Shown: positions 8,970-18,694 of the stretch, piece after piece
Layout of the letters: every line of letters starts with the position of its first letter
How positions within the stretch are numbered: the stretch's first letter is position 1
From: Fragilaria radians
Taxonomy: Eukaryota; Bacillariophyta; Fragilariophyceae; Fragilariales; Fragilariaceae
Length of the DNA stretch: 18,694 nt
Assembly (NCBI GenBank): GCA_900642245.1
Contig: CAAAJI010000031.1
Location: 314,148-332,841, forward strand
Reading direction: 5' to 3'
Made by a program: the position numbers and the translations under genes
The notes under the pieces: model-generated
The model's input: only the letters and a program-made list of their open reading frames with translations
Databases searched by the model: none
Told to the model about the DNA's origin: nothing

Positions 8970-9861
8970 ATGAAAATCTACGCGATAAGCCTTCTCACTG
9001 CATTTACCTGCACCAATGCGTTCTCTCCTTTACCACTTGCAAAGTCAACAATACATCAATATGGTAGTCAAGGTAAATATAGGAATTTCGTATATGAGCC
9101 TCGCCTGAAACGTCTATTTTCTTATCATTGCAATCTCCCTTGAAAATTGTAAACTACGTGTAACAGGCGCAGTAAGTCGTAGTCCATCACTGATACGAAT
9201 GGTGGATTATGACAGTTTGTCACTTGAAGAAGAAGTGGAGTTGCTGGCACAAGAAGAAATCAATAAGGTAAAACGAGCGTCGAACTTGCGTAATTCCAAT
9301 GGTGTTGACTACGCTCCATGGATGGGAATTAGTGAAGACGACGAGGAGCGGATCAAACAGTTAATGAAGGAACGTGCTAGCGCTCGAAGAAAGCGTCAAG
9401 AACAAGAGCGCGATGTATCGGGAGCACTCTTCAGCGATAGTCAAGCACAAGAACTAAGTGGTACTGGTCTCAAGACGAAAATAATCGACGGTGAAGTTGA
9501 ATTGGAATGGGCAACAAATTCGGAAAAGAACACAAAGGGATTTTTGGTAAAGCGTCGTCCTGCAAAGACATCTGACTTTACGATTATTGCAAGCTACAAT
9601 GATTGGGGACCACTTCAAACGAAAGGAGTTGAGGGAGGAGTATATCGCTTTTTGGACACAACGTGCTCGCCCGGAAGCTGGGTGTATAGGATCAGTGAAG
9701 TTGACACTGCTGGAAAGGAAAGTGATGTTTGCCAATGCCTTGTAGATGTCCAAACACCGGAGGAGCAGCGAGGAGCTGTTATTGCTGCAGTAGGTATTTC
9801 CATAGTGGCAATTCTCTCGGTTGTGGCTGGTGTACTTTTGGATCCGATGGATGGATTTTAA
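8970..9861 (+). CDS. Plastid-targeted single-span membrane protein with an FN3-like domain, two exons
   Basis: Exon 1 is 8970-9072 and exon 2 is 9167-9861; joining them gives 265 aa in one frame. The N-terminus has a basic start, a hydrophobic stretch (AISLLTAFTC, about 5-14) and the site TNA|FSP with Phe at position 18. This is the bipartite signal/transit layout with an ASAFAP-like motif that targets proteins to secondary plastids of diatoms. Residues about 52-118 are charged and helical (EEEVELLAQEE, RRKRQEQERD). Residues about 137-229 look like a beta-sandwich of the FN3 type (VELEWATNS..TKGFLVKRR...FTIIASY...YRF.D...SWVYRISEVDTAGKES). A transmembrane helix follows at about 236-258 (GAVIAAVGISIVAILSVVAGVLL), with a short DPMDGF tail. 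It is likely anchored in a plastid membrane with the FN3-like part on one side. I do not recognise the family and name no reaction. Without exon 1 the frame would start at M46 and lose all targeting signals. Confidence 0.8.
9073..9166 (+). other. Intron (94 nt, phase 1) in the plastid-protein gene
   Basis: The donor is GTAAAT and the acceptor is TAACAG. Removal joins G to GC (Gly35) and puts the targeting peptide in frame with the body. The next AG, four to six bases on, would create a TAA stop, which supports this acceptor. Confidence 0.8.
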
Positions 9862-11173
9862 TTTACAGTGAACTTGATGTCCCAGTTTTCTTTTCTTCGT
9901 TGCATACCGTCTGTACTCCTTGTGGTGCAATGAAATCTCTGGGAGAGAGTTTTTTCAAATTAAGTTTCGTTTTGAGATTGATTTTGAAGAGAATCATTTG
10001 CAAAGTTGATGTTAGGACCTCTATTAAATTATCAATTTTAAATGGATTTTCCTTGTTTCAAATTCAATTTTCATGATCTTCCAGGCATCATGCTTCCGTC
10101 TAAATCAAATTCACTTTGCCTCACGTTATGCTAGTCCTAGATAAAGAATTGCTGAAATTGGTTTCTTGAGATTTTTCCACGTACAATCTGCAGCTTATTC
10201 CTTGATTTTTCAATCAGACTATGATCTTCAATTTACCCAAGAGTATATTCTTGAAACTAGTACGCTTACTTCAAAGCAGCGTATTTCATTTATCATTTAC
10301 CGTTAATACTTTGCAAGAAAAACAATAATCCCAAATGAGCCAAGTCAACTCATTTCCAATCTTGATTTTTCTAAAGCAGTTTGTAGATTGAAACCATGCA
10401 AACTTGGACTTTCTTGTTTTCAATTCTCTTAATTTAACATCAAAATGGTGCTCCTATTTTTCAAGTTAACAAAGTGTGTAATTGGTTTTGTTCCTCTTAA
10501 GTGAGGTTTCATCTAAGTCATGCAGGCTTCCTAATATGCAAGTTAAAACTTAGTTGCATATAATACCCAAAAAAGTTGCTAATCGCAAGCCTAGCAAGCA
10601 ATTTAAACATTGCATCATTCTTCCAATTCAAATTTTCTTGACATGGTTGTTGAATTATTTAATCACTTGTCCTTAGAGGAAAATTAAATGTTGTAACATT
10701 TATTTGCTACATTGCCTTATGATGTTCTTTTTGAAGTCCTACAATATCTATTCTTTTTCCTGATGCTTCTCATCAAGGTTTGTTGTCGTATTGATTTCAG
10801 TTTGTCTAGTGAAACAGCATTTACAATACTTACAGAAAATTGCAGCATCTATGATTTTGCTTTGCATTTTCCTTAAGTGTGCCTGTACTTCAATATACCT
10901 CCATCTTCTACCTTGCAATTATCAATCCTTTGAACTTATAGTTTAAAAAACAATGTTGCAACTGTACTATAAACAAATAAAAATAGAGTGAGGTTGAGAA
11001 CAAGAAAATATATTAGTTTATATATCTAAATAACTGTTTTTGAGAATAATCTTCCACCAGTCATAGTCAACGCAAATACAAAAATGGAAATCTATGGAGA
11101 CAAGTATAAGCCATGCCAATTATGACAAAATCATCATAACATATGAACTGTCATGATTTTAAAAAATCGAAGG
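9862..11173. other. Long AT-rich intergenic stretch between two converging genes
   Basis: I see no conserved protein motif in any frame, no tRNA and no recognisable repeat. It holds the 3' UTRs of the plastid protein (+) and the kinase (-). The frame continuing to about 10076 is an out-of-frame overlap of the upstream gene. Confidence 0.45.
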
Positions 11174-12653
11174 TCAATGATGTGATTGCTCCAGCTCAGA
11201 ATTATCAATGTCAAACATCCTGCTGGAACTATGTCTTGAGATATTAGTAAGAAATTCAAGGCGTGTCTGGATGCATTCGTCAATGCCTTGTTCTTCCAAA
11301 TCAAACTTTGTCATATCACAAATATTGTCCATAGAGGGTCTATCAAATGGAGAGGCTGCCCACGACAATTTCATGATTTGTTTTGTCATTAACGGAAATT
11401 CTTTTTTGATCCGAGGGCGTTTACCCCCTTGTATGACCTTTCTAAAGTAATCTTTCTTGTCGAAAATCACATACGGGGGTTTTAACGACATTACTTCATA
11501 AAACAAAATTCCAAACGAGAAAACATCACATTTTTCGTTGTAAGGCTTGGAGAGTGCTACTTCTGGAGCCATATATGGAATGGAACCAACTTTCGAAGTC
11601 AATTTGTAGAAGTCACAATGGCCCAATCTGTCCACCCGAAGGGACTTGGCCAATCCAAAATCGAATACTTTGACATTGCCACGAACATCAAAACCAATAT
11701 TCTGCTTTTTAATGTCTCTAAAAATTACATCATCAGGATCTAATAAGCATGAGCTACGATGATACCATATTGCATTCTTACCTGTGAATAACATTGTTTT
11801 TATGCATGTATCGAATCGCAGAGGCTATATCATGGGCAATAAATAATCGCTCCTTATTTAACTCACGATTCCATTTGTTAAGTTTTTGTCCTTTCAACAG
11901 TGCCCGAAGTTTTTGAGCATAACTAGACTTTTCTCCTTCGCTGGTTTTTCTCCATTCCAATATTTTGTCATATAGAGTCCCATACAGTCTATCCATGAGG
12001 AAGAAATATTTGGCATGAAAAGGATCTTCTGTCATGAAGATTCCACGAATTTTGATTATGTGGGGATGCGATAATACATGGAGGTAATTTACTTCAATCG
12101 CAAGGTCAATGCGCGCCCTTGCATTTTTCTGATCCGAAGACTTTTCAAGCGACAATGTCTTAACTGCATATCTGGATTCGCCATTGCGAATGCATAGTGT
12201 CGCTAAATGCTCTCGCGAGGAGAAAGAATAGTTCAATGATTCAACTCCTTCATCATCTTCACCCATGACTAAACTTTGAATTTCGTGTGTGCTAGTTTCA
12301 ATTGATTTGCTACTTGAACACGTCCCGTCTGAGGAATCGCATAAGTCGATGCTTTTGACTTCTCGCACTATCCCACATGCTCCTCTTCCAAGGATATCTC
12401 CGAACTTTATTTCTGAAATTCAAAGGGCATCTCGAAGCCTTGCATTAGTAATATGAATATTGCGTATTTTATTTGGCAAAGTTTTACCTTGTTGTGTAAA
12501 TGCTGGTAGATTCCCGATCAAAGCGTTTCGTCCACAAAAAACTGGAGATAAGAGTTCATCGCGGAGAATTTCCTGGCAACCTCCGAGTACCTTGTTCTCA
12601 ATCAGGTGGTCTACAGACTCATGGGTATAATCGTAGTTTGATGCAGTCCTCAT
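11174..12653 (-). CDS. TKL-like serine/threonine protein kinase, three exons
   Basis: Joining 12653-12488, 12412-11782 and 11717-11174 gives a 446-aa protein with an intact kinase core. The glycine loop is GRGACGIV (64-71), the ATP lysine is K140 (YAVKTL) and the helix-C glutamate is about E162. The catalytic loop is HRDIKKQN (265-272), with D267 as base. The Mg-binding motif is DFG (285-287), and APE is 316-318, followed by CDVFSFGILFYEVM and a WAASPFDRPSM motif typical of tyrosine-kinase-like (TKL) families. All catalytic residues are present, so it should transfer phosphate from ATP to Ser/Thr. An acidic, Ser-rich insert of about 40-50 residues (about 80-125) separates the glycine loop from the ATP lysine. 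The first 55 residues have no recognised domain, and no signal peptide or membrane segment is seen, so it is probably soluble. Both splice junctions restore conserved motifs. Substrate and pathway are unknown. Start: ATG at 12653. Confidence 0.9.
11718..11781 (-). other. Kinase intron 2 (64 nt, phase 2)
   Basis: The minus-strand donor is GTAAGA after CACAG, and the acceptor is TTTTTAG. Splicing rebuilds the canonical HRD-IKKQN catalytic loop; reading through instead meets a TAA inside the donor. Confidence 0.92.
12413..12487 (-). other. Kinase intron 1 (75 nt, phase 1)
   Basis: The minus-strand donor is GTAAAA after CAACAAG, and the acceptor is TTTCAG. Its removal joins the leader exon to EIKFGDILGRGACG and so supplies the glycine-rich loop. 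Confidence 0.85.
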
Positions 12654-13936
12654 CAGCTCAATTTAAACTAATTCATGTAACGTTAGGAGTTTTAGGATCG
12701 GAACCAAATTATAGAGCGTCTCGATGAGAGTACTGAAATACAACTAAAAATCGATGAGTATTTTCACTTAAGTGATGAAGAATGTAAATCTAATTGTATA
12801 GTGGTTGTGATTGCTTGAAGGGCATATTAAATTCGCGTTGTCCGTAGGTCGTCCGGATTTGGTCACAAGGCGATAGTTTGTCACAACTCGATGGATCTGA
12901 ATGGAATAACAAATGTTATGATATTACGATATGCTCGGTTTGAGGGGTGATTATGCCAAGGGAGTTAATTGATACAACCAAAGGGAAGTATGGTATAATT
13001 GTCATTTGTTAATGCAAGCATGAATGGCTGTCATTGGTTGATGAAGGAATGATTTAAAACTCAATAAAAATGCGTGAATGGGTCAAGTGACATATAAACT
13101 CGACAAAAGCATATGATTGCAGTAACAGAGGAGGTGGTTAGAATGCCAGAGCAATAGTGGTCAAGATTGTCAAGGTAAAGAGCAAAAGGTGTGATGCCTA
13201 CCCCTTTGAGAGTGCATAAATTGACTCTGCAATAGTAGCAAGAGTTGAGAACAGATTGTACTGGGCTCATGTAGAAGTAAAGACAAAGTCAGCAACAAAC
13301 TGGAACTAGCCATTTTACTACGCAATCTAGAATGCCAGCTATGATAAATGGGAGATCCGCTTCTGAAGCCGCACTAATAAAAGGTGCAATTATCACTACT
13401 ACCATATGTTATAATATCTTTGCTGTGTCAGCTATAAGGCTTTTAATCTTCAATATTCTACGTACTATTTGAAATGCGTGCATCTCTGTTGGATTCATTA
13501 CGTAGTAAATTCACAAGGAAATAAATCGGGCCTAACTCATTGGAGGAATAAATAATGCCTGAAAAAGCAATAATAATCATAGTGATATGAAAGAGAAAGA
13601 CACAGAGGTTAATAAAACCTCTTAACATTGTTTCATTTTGCGTATGATCATTATAGGAATATCAGACTTTGTGGATTCTTGTTGATTGAGAAGTCAGGAT
13701 GTTTTGACGCGGGCTTCTTGATGGCTTTTGCGCTATTTCTTCTTTATCATATTCGATTCATGCATTGGGTCTTTCTATTTATAATTCAAGATCAGAAGAA
13801 AGGATTCTTTCATATCTGGACCTGACTTTGGAGATTTTGCTGAACATGAATAATTACAGTGAAATATGTGCATCCTTAGAAGATTTCAGGAGCGCCTTTT
13901 TCATAGATTTCAAATCTTTTTATTAATTTCACGGTT
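12654..13936. other. Kinase upstream region and unassigned AT-rich DNA
   Basis: The first few hundred bases hold the minus-strand kinase promoter; no clear TATA box is seen. The rest holds only short frames with no recognisable motif. Given the elements to the right, much of it may be eroded mobile DNA, but I cannot show that. Confidence 0.35.
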
Positions 13937-14035
13937 GTCAAAACAGCCACTGGTATCAACAAGACTCCATTTGACTGGTATGCATCAAAGAACAGACCTG
14001 TTGAGAGCCCTAAGTTTTCTACAAGTATTATTTAA
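13937..14035 (+). mobile_element. Copia RNase H fragment (short relic)
   Basis: The frame reads KTATGINKTPFDWYASKN followed by RPVES, and ends at TAA. It resembles the Copia RNase H block seen in diatom elements, 'xTPIDWYSKKQxTVETxT'. Only about 30 codons are recognisable. Frame and similarity are lost on both sides. The orientation is opposite to the RT relic at 14423-14660, so they are not parts of one copy. Assigned by motif from memory of the family. Confidence 0.5.
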
Positions 14036-14284
14036 ATAAAGATTTCTGTGCAGTAGATCTTTGCAAATCAAATTGCGTGGCATTATTTTGATGGTCTCTC
14101 TCATTTCCTTTGAAGAGACGAAATATATTATTTGCATTTAGTATATCCAAGTTACTGTTTAACGAAACGATGATATAAGCTGGCTTTTAATTGCTTTTTC
14201 ATTTCTATTACATGCGGAGTCTTCGTTCATATCATATGGGTGGAAAGGAGAATGCTGTGGATAATAAGGAAAATATGAGAGCTC

Positions 14285-14315
14285 ATAAAGGGCTTGAATT
14301 GATGAAGCCCTTTAT
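14285..14315. repeat. Perfect 11-bp inverted repeat with a 9-base loop
   Basis: The arms ataaagggctt and aagccctttat are exact reverse complements around the loop gaattgatg. It lies in unannotated DNA between two Copia relics. It could be a chance hairpin or a remnant of a small inverted-repeat element; no T-run follows it. Confidence 0.6.
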
Positions 14316-14422
14316 CTTGAAGGATTGCCAGTATGTCAGTTTCTGCTAAATCAGTTTTAGATTCAAGTTAAATATGTAAAACAACAATAATATTCATAAT
14401 TTGATTCTTTTTCTGTTTTGCT

Positions 14423-14660
14423 TCAAGCGTGGGATGAAGTTCTTAGCGTCTTCTCCATGTAGCCATACAAATTGGGAGTCACTAAAACATTTATAGTTTT
14501 GAATGTTACATGCTTGCAAGAGAAAGCTGCACCATTTTCTTGATTCATGTCATGTTTCAGTTTTAGGTGAATGACTGAATCATGAATTTGATACGTTGCA
14601 ATTGCAACGTCTGGTCTCATGTTTCCTGAGAGGCAAGTGAACTGGTTAAGTAACTTTTAT
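14423..14660 (-). mobile_element. Copia reverse transcriptase 3' fragment (relic)
   Basis: On the minus strand the frame reads KLLNQFTCLSGNMRPDVAIAT, then KLKHD and further on TPNLYGYMEK. This follows the Copia RT/connection pattern 'GxLxYLSGxTRPDIAxAxHQxxRxxxxPKxxH', then a 'PN' step before RNase H. Stops occur just upstream in frame (codons near 14660-14690), and no RT catalytic YVDD is found beside it. It is a decayed piece of a separate copy on the minus strand. Confidence 0.55.
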
Positions 14661-14690
14661 CTGCCACCTTGGGTTCAAGTCCTTGTCTTG

Positions 14691-15473
14691 ATAGATATTT
14701 TTATCAAGTGATGTTTCACATCTGGTTTTCCGTTAGATTTTTCATCGCCCCTTTTACGGTTGATCCAGGCAAGGATTCGTTATAGAAGAACGTTGGATAT
14801 TAAATCTTTGCCATGTGTGAGAGCTAACGGTATACATTAGAATATCTTTGGCACATCTTAACGGTTGGAAAGATGTCTTGGAAAGGTAATTCAAGCGATA
14901 GAAAGATTGCCAAGGAAAGATTAGATTGCTCTAGAAAGTAATTTGTTAGTCTCACAATTTACGCAAACTAATATTTTATATCATAAATTTATTTTAGAGG
15001 TATTTTATCTTTCCGGCATCCTAATAATCTAATTTGAGAAATGAATAGGAGAAAATTTGCGAGTTGTATCTCAGTGATAATTTGTAAGTAAATCTTAAAA
15101 AGTGTTCTATAAAGGCTTAATGAAGGGAAAATTCTTCACTTTCCCTACAAAATTTCACATCAAATGTATTTCTCTACATTAGAGCTTTAACAAAAATGAA
15201 AATATTTGAAATTGAAACAGCATTAATGTATCTTGTTTTACTTTGGACACAGTACTCTCTGTTATGACAATAGTACCAACGTTATATGTTCCAATAATGA
15301 TAGGTAACTACATCGAACTTTTAGAAATCTTTTAAAGCGATTCGATGAAAGGGATCTCGCTTTATCGCGATACTGCTGACCGTTGCACTAAGCAACACTC
15401 ATTCGAGTTTCAAAAATACCCATCTTAAACAACATAACAACCTACAAGGGATTCTAGAAACCAACTGAAAAAC
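14691..15473. other. AT-rich spacer upstream of the Copia body
   Basis: This would be the place for a 5' LTR and gag of the following element. I compared it by eye with the stretch after 17214 and saw no long match, so no LTR pair is claimed. No other gene is seen. Confidence 0.35.
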
Positions 15474-17154
15474 AATAGAAGCAACGGAAACACTGGAAGC
15501 AATCAAGAAACAACCATGATGGCGAGGTACAGTGTATGTATGCTAAAAGCTTCCAAATGTGAAGGTATTGATAGAGAAACATGGATTGCTGACTTAGAGG
15601 CTTCAGCCCACATGACCTGTAAGAATTGTGGATCCATAAAAATGAACGAGGCTGCAAGACAGATCACTATTGGTTACGGAAGCATTATGGCAATCAAGCA
15701 AACGGGAAAGTGGCAAGGAATGATCGAAGACAAGACTAGAAAACATCAGTTGATAGCTTTCGATGAAGTATTATATGTTCCTGAGTTAAAATATACTCTT
15801 ATGACTGATAAATGCACTCAAAACTGCATGTTTTATCAAGAAACATTAAACAATCATCACTGAGAAAAGCAGATGAAAAAGCATCTTTGATACAAAGATT
15901 CATTCAGGCAAGGGGCACAATTGATAAAGTATCGCAAACAAAATGTATCATAGCTGTGGAAGACCAACAGGAGGTAACCATCAATCAGGAATACTAGGAC
16001 ATTTCAACAGGTATCAAACAATCAAAACAGCAAAGAAGAATGGTTGGATAACCAAAGACTTGAGTAAATCATTTAATTGTGAAGGATGCCATATTGTCAA
16101 GGCTAAGTGATTGATGATTGACTGGGAATCTATACACAAGCTCATCATTACAGAAGAAAGGCTGAGTTAAGTACCAGAAGATAGTAAAATATTTCAGATG
16201 TGACAATGCTGGAGTAAACAGCAGTCTGGACATCCATTTACAAGAAGAAGGTGGAAATTACTTTTTAAATTTCAGTAAGATCAAAGAAGCAGCAGAATGG
16301 GAAGGTGGACCGAGCATATGGCAGAATGAGAGCCAAATTGTCTACAGGAATGGTTGTGGGTAAAAGCTGCAGCAACAGCAACAAAATTGATCAAAATCGT
16401 GGTTAGAACAGGTCATAAGACCCAACATGAAAGATTCGCAATCAACTATCGTGTCTTCATCGCTTGAGAACTTTGGATAAGTTGGAAATGTGACTGAAAC
16501 TCCCGGTCACACAATAAAATCAAAACTTACGGATCAAGGCTTGTTGTGTGCTCTTATTGGGCATGGAAGAAGTCATACTAGAAGTGTTTACAGAATGATA
16601 AGCATGAAGACTGAAAGAGCATTAAATAACATTCAATGGACAAAGACGTTCTTTGGAGGCCCCTAAAACAAGAAATGTCAAAATTGTTTAATTGATATTG
16701 ATGTATAAAAGCAAACAGAAGTAGATGGTACGTTTCAAGAGGTCAAGAATGACACTCAAGCTGAAGGGTGCATAAATAAAGATGCAAACAAGAAGAAAGT
16801 ATAGGATGATTTGATTGAAAAGAGAGCTAAAAGCCCTCCATAAGGACAATAAGCAATAACGTGAAGTGTAAAGAAACCAATTGAGGAACCAAGAAGAATG
16901 TTGCATCATCATCTACTGAAGCAGAATGAATTGCCTTTCAGAAGTGACCACTGAGATCATATTTTTTCCAAAGTGCTTAACTTTATGAAAGTGCCAATCA
17001 GTTACTCAATTGAAATCACTTTAACTCAAGTACAATTAGGACAAAGCATATAGACATCAGATATCACGTCATGAGAGAGGACGATGACAACAGAAAGATC
17101 AGGATGGGTTTGAACGGTCATAAGAAAACAGTGTTTCTTTATAAAAAAAATTAG
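15474..17154 (+). mobile_element. Decayed, internally deleted Ty1/Copia gag-pol body
   Basis: Motifs appear in Copia order on one strand, with stops and frame changes between them. An open piece at 15516-15863 has the protease site region ETWIADLEASAHMTCK and ends in a VLYVPELKYTLM block. A gag-pre-integrase zinc region follows (15994-16110: LGHFNRY...CEGCHIVKAK). The integrase core has RCDNAGVN at about 16196-16219, then MRAKLS. A post-integrase block at about 16523-16600 reads KLTDQGLLCALIGHGRSHT and SVYRM. RNase H remains follow at about 16903 (ASSSTEAE-stop-IAF), with a C-terminal tail at 17041-17082 (TKHIDIRYHVMRED). Only about 225 bases separate the post-integrase block from the RNase H STEAE motif, so the whole RT is missing. 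The protease DSGAS reads DLEAS. The copy is dead. Confidence 0.85.
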
Positions 17155-17732
17155 AGCATATTTTGAAAGATAAAGAAAAGAACCTTGTAGAAAGAGATGA
17201 AAAACAGGAAGGGTGTTAAGAATTTGTTATTCATGCTCTTACCCTAGCAAGTATGTATATGATAAGCATTTGGAGAGTATTGTTTTATCCCAATTTTGAA
17301 ATGTGAAAGATCACTGCATGCGCTACATTGATGAATCAATTATGTGTAAGAGCGAGAGACGCAGCAAGAGAATAAATGTAGAAATAAACTACTTTTATAG
17401 GATAGATTTTGTCATCAACCTAACTTTCATACATCACTATGCTCCAGATTAGCAATAGTACGACTTGTTTTATCATATGTAAAAAAGTACCTTAGAAATA
17501 GAAAGGATTACAGTCTCCAACAAATTCTTTGGTTGAATGGATATATATAAACTAATGGATTGACTTTGCATTCCGCCTCAGTGACCTTGCCCCAGTAACC
17601 ATAGTTGCCAGGAGTATTAAGGTTCTGGACAAAAATGCTTTTCCGTCACCTTATTCATTGTCTATGCTTAATATTTCAAATGATAAGGCAATGGCTGATA
17701 AGACATCACACAGTGCAATATCGCACGAACAC
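17155..17732. other. 3' flank of the Copia body; possible 3' LTR start
   Basis: A purine-rich stretch (gaaaaacaggaaggg) directly precedes TGTTAAGAATTTG at 17215. This is the layout of a polypurine tract followed by a TG-starting Copia LTR. No second LTR copy or CA end was identified, so this is only a suggestion. The rest has no gene. Confidence 0.3.
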
Positions 17733-18036
17733 AAATTTGGAATTCAAATTTCTATAGGAGTGACGACTGGCATTGTACTAGACAGTAAAAACTGTAAAAC
17801 ATTATGACAAAAGGCCATCAAGACTGAGCTGAAGTACATTTTTTTAATTGTCGAATGTTCCTGGTATTTAATGTCAAATATATCCCGAGACACAAACTTG
17901 TCTAGTTGCAGATTGAAGACGATATTTACTCTGGAGTTGTTGGTATGGAATGATGAGAACTGAAATGTTTTAGGTAAATATAATGGGCTTTCATTTTATG
18001 AACCATAGCAAACGTATACTTATAAGGAAAGACTGA
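17733..18036 (+). mobile_element. Copia reverse transcriptase 5' fragment (CoDi-like relic)
   Basis: From 17733 the frame reads KFGIQISIGVTTGIVLD, then NCKTL-stop-QKAIKTELKYIF. This parallels the block 'YGxxxPxTVxEALxLDxxxGxTLWxxAIxKEMKNxxxAF' at the start of RT in diatom Copia elements; the stop is TGA where TGG (Trp) is expected. After a frame change, 17923-18036 gives IYSGVVGME...IANVYL-stop-GKTEG, matching 'TYSxVVSRExVR...NAYLxGKTxE'. It lies beyond the RNase H tail of the preceding body, so it belongs to another copy. It has many stops and is not functional. Confidence 0.6.
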
Positions 18037-18694
18037 GGGGGGAAGTCCGTTGTTTATTCATAAGCTGAGAAAGAGATTCCTATAGATTTTCCTTCTTGAA
18101 AAGATGTTAATGCTGACCAAGCACATGACTTAATGGTGAGAAACTAATCAATGCTATTGCTCTCGTGATCAATAGTACTACAGGTAAATGGACATAAAAA
18201 AAGCAGAACGCTATGTAAGCCTCTACCTATGATTTGAACTTCTGTCCTCTAAAATCGCAACTGATCTAACACTTTAGGTAATAATAATGATTTGAAGAAC
18301 GTTGGATGTTTCAGGAAGATTCGAGATACTTTTTATTGTATTTATGACAAATCAGAATACATTCCAAGGTTGGCCGCGAATGGTTGGAGCAATCCTTCAT
18401 CTCTAATCCTTCCTCTTAGGTGCGGTTGGAAAATTGCACTTAGCCTCTTTCCTTTTTGGCATTCATTTTTTGCATGTATAGGAAAATTCTAAATCATCCT
18501 TGCTACGTCAATTCTTTAGCTGTTGCAAATGGCCTGTACTTTATATGATTCTAGTTATACATCACTCAACTGCAATACTAATCAGCCTACTGCCTCAATA
18601 AAAAGTTACTATTGGAATGCTCTCTCCCATGATGGAACAGATATACACCTGAACATAGCCGGAGCCAGTCCATGACTTCCTTGCCCTTTGTACT
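18037..18694. other. Unassigned sequence at the right edge
   Basis: The RT similarity fades after about 18036. A 66-codon plus-strand frame at 18292-18492 has no recognisable motif. A minus-strand stretch at 18190-18270 holds a tRNA box-B-like AGTTCAAATC but folds poorly. I see no gene here. Confidence 0.35.

Noticed and set aside
9454..9930. Minus-strand 158-codon frame opposite the plastid protein
   Set aside because: It is the antisense shadow of a well-supported gene with a targeting peptide, domain and membrane helix. Its own translation has no recognisable motif.
13061..13270. Minus-strand 69-codon frame in the kinase upstream region
   Set aside because: Its composition is cysteine- and leucine-rich without motifs, and nothing supports coding. 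It is treated as a chance frame.
14625..14700. tRNA-like sequence with box A-like GAACTGGTTAAG and box B GGTTCAAGTCC on the plus strand
   Set aside because: The anticodon arm is about 9-12 bases too short and the T stem mispairs. The opposite strand reads as Copia RT (LSGNMRPDV), which explains the sequence better.
14900..17460. A pair of LTRs around the Copia body
   Set aside because: A TGTTAAG start after a purine tract at 17215 is suggestive, but no matching copy upstream of 15474 was seen by eye. A dot plot is needed.
18190..18270. Minus-strand tRNA-like stretch (GTGTTAGATCA...AGTTCAAATC, then a T-run)
   Set aside because: The T stem pairs at only about two of five positions, no anticodon stem can be formed and the total length is short. 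It is at most a degraded tRNA-derived remnant.
1..18694. CRISPR arrays, rRNA genes, intact insertion sequences or prokaryotic operon signals
   Set aside because: No regularly spaced repeats, rRNA-like blocks or bacterial mobile-element ends were seen. Spliceosomal introns and Copia relics point to a nuclear eukaryotic genome.

Overview
The window looks like nuclear DNA of a diatom or a close photosynthetic stramenopile. The evidence is AT-rich spacers, short GT-AG introns (94, 75 and 64 nt), a precursor protein whose N-terminus has the bipartite plastid-targeting layout with an ASAFAP-like A|F site, a tetratricopeptide-type protein and a TKL-like kinase of styles common in diatoms, and several decayed Ty1/Copia elements. 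No prokaryotic operon features are present. The species is not determined.

Layout: bases 1-1166 hold decayed DNA, including a minus-strand Copia gag remnant with a broken CCHC knuckle (about 600-1166). A gene island follows (1462-12653). It holds a SAP-domain DEAD-box RNA helicase (+) whose last two helicase motifs lie in another frame; an intact NDH-2-like oxidoreductase/selenophosphate synthetase (SelD) fusion (+); a TPR-like protein (-); a weak unassigned reading frame (+, 7485-7778); a two-exon, plastid-targeted, single-span membrane protein with an FN3-like domain (+, 8970-9861); and a three-exon protein kinase (-, 11174-12653). From about 12.7 kb to the right end I see no intact gene. 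That part holds at least four Copia fragments in both orientations: an RNase H piece at 13937, a minus-strand RT piece at 14423-14660, an internally deleted gag-PR-IN-RNase H body at 15474-17154, and an RT piece at 17733-18036.

The genes do not form one pathway. The best functional leads are the SelD fusion, which implies that the organism makes selenophosphate and probably selenoproteins, and the plastid membrane protein. The upstream 230 bp of that gene carry five same-strand TGACG motifs, including TGACGT and TGACGC, the hexamers known as CO2/cAMP-responsive elements in diatom carbonic anhydrase promoters. Splice sites were placed by reading donor and acceptor signals and checking that frame and conserved motifs are restored. 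They are predictions. No database search was possible.
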